From NCBI GenBank assembly GCA_947383005.1, contig CANDBT010000016.1:1-64000 (forward strand): a DNA stretch of 64,000 nucleotides, read 5' to 3'. Below, piece by piece: positions 63,433-64,000 of this stretch (its first letter is position 1; every line of letters starts with the position of its first letter). Under the pieces are notes generated by a model, which saw only the letters and a program-made list of their open reading frames with translations, was not told the origin of the DNA and searched no databases. Source of the stretch: an uncultured bacterium. Lineage in GTDB: Bacteria > Bacillota > Clostridia > Lachnospirales > Lachnospiraceae. The translations under genes and the position numbers were made by a program.

Positions 63433-63656
63433 CATGTGCTCCGCACATGTTCCCTCCGGGGGATGCGCACGGTTCGGTTTGGAATATTGTCCCGCTTTGC
63501 GAGACACCGAACCGGCGCAGGTATAATCTCTGTCGAGATTATATCATGTGCTCCGCACATGTTCCCTCCGGGGGATGCGCACGGTTCGGTTTGGTTTTTG
63601 TCCCGCTTCGCGAGACACCGAACCGGCGCAGGTATAATCTCTGTTGAGCTTATACC
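63433..63656. repeat. Two tandem 112-bp multi-hairpin units before cas6
   Basis: Two units with a period of 112 bp and only a few differences, mostly in one loop and at the 3' end. Each folds into CATGTGC-TCC-GCACATG, a GTCCCGC/GCGAGAC hairpin inside CGGTTCGGT...ACCGAACCG, and ATAATCTC/GAGATTAT (weaker in the second unit). Not a CRISPR array: there is no short repeat with varied spacers. Confidence 0.8.
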
Positions 63657-63698
63657 ATATTTCTACTAAAATCACCCAGGAAAAAGAGAGGATGCCGT

Positions 63699-64000
63699 AT
63701 GCTTGCGGAATTGAGGATGGAATTGGAGGCGGACAGCCCGGCATTGGGCTGTTATCAGTCTTCCAATATGCAGGGGGTATTGATGGAGACCATAGACAGC
63801 GCTTATGCGGAAGACTTGCACAGACAGGGGCTTAACCCATATAGCCAATATATGATAGGTGGGCGGACGAAAGAATGGGTAGTGAAAACTCTTACCAAGG
63901 AAGCATACCAATACATGATAAAGCCGCTGATGGAAGAGGATTTTTCCGGATTTACCATTGCAAAAAAGAATATCCAGGTAAAGATAAGCAAAAAGGAATT
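63699..64000 (+). CDS. cas6: Probable CRISPR-associated endoribonuclease Cas6, 5' part
   Basis: The first 100 residues of a gene that runs off the window. The N-terminus reads MLAELRMELEADSPALGCYQ, then a helix with SNMQGVLMETIDSAYAEDLH and NPYSQYMIGG, followed by a strand and TLTKEAYQYMIKPL. This order (first beta strand, a hydrophobic helix, LH...NPYSQY) is that of Cas6 enzymes of type I-B and type III systems, which cut the CRISPR transcript. The catalytic histidine region and glycine-rich loop would be beyond the edge. AGAGAGG precedes the ATG. If correct, a cas operon begins here. Confidence 0.6.
   Translation, partial: MLAELRMELEADSPALGCYQSSNMQGVLMETIDSAYAEDLHRQGLNPYSQYMIGGRTKEWVVKTLTKEAYQYMIKPLMEEDFSGFTIAKKNIQVKISKKE

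Noticed and set aside
63433-63656. Two 112-bp direct repeats near cas6 considered as a CRISPR array
   Set aside because: There are only two copies, nearly identical along their full length, with no short repeat separated by varied spacers. They are tandem structured elements.

Overview
The window looks like a chromosome segment of an anaerobic gut-type Clostridia, most likely Lachnospiraceae. The evidence is gene content and style: strong AGGAGG ribosome binding sites, occasional TTG/GTG starts, Firmicute families (DegV, YitT, LoaP/NusG paralogs, GPH symporter, EpsG-type polymerase, DUF3798 ABC importer), a TRAP-linked hexuronate route, and orphan citrate lyase accessory genes. No rRNA or tRNA genes were seen. 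Genus cannot be fixed from sequence reading alone.

Layout. 0-3.3 kb: a lipoprotein, a Crp/Fnr regulator, a short YitT membrane protein and a GntR/FCD regulator. 3.4-12.5 kb: a sugar-acid block. Two zinc dehydrogenases face away from a TRAP transporter (dctP-dctQ-dctM) followed by uxuA and uxuB. A perfect 18-bp palindrome in the divergent region is the best candidate operator for the nearby GntR protein. 12.8-16.2 kb: a lipoprotein, a small coupled gene pair and DegV. 16.2-22 kb: AraC regulator, beta-galactosidase and GPH sugar symporter. 22.3-43.8 kb: a Wzx/Wzy-type surface polysaccharide locus headed by two NusG/LoaP-like proteins. It holds an initiating phosphoglycosyl transferase, several glycosyltransferases, UDP-HexNAc dehydrogenase and epimerase, an MBL/ATP-grasp/SDR trio, and nonulosonic (sialic-like) acid genes. 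It is mosaic in base composition, and a 34-bp imperfect inverted repeat lies just inside each end. 44-47 kb: metal-sensing ArsR, a stand-alone HMA metal carrier and a P-type metal ATPase. 47.5-52 kb: a PD-(D/E)XK-like protein, citC and citXG. 52-56 kb: a very large zinc-ribbon membrane protein. 56-62 kb: a complete ABC importer with a DUF3798 binding protein. 62-64 kb: two small proteins and the start of a probable cas6 gene, cut by the window edge.

A second theme is non-coding structure. At least four families of multi-hairpin intergenic repeats occur: a 95-bp three-hairpin unit at four loci with paired base changes that keep the stems; a GTAACAG-bounded family; two nested palindromes inside the TRAP operon; and a 112-bp tandem pair just upstream of cas6. 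One 95-bp unit supplies the last codons and the stop of uxuB. These repeats, the doubly LoaP-headed glycan locus and the cas6 edge are the parts most worth following up.
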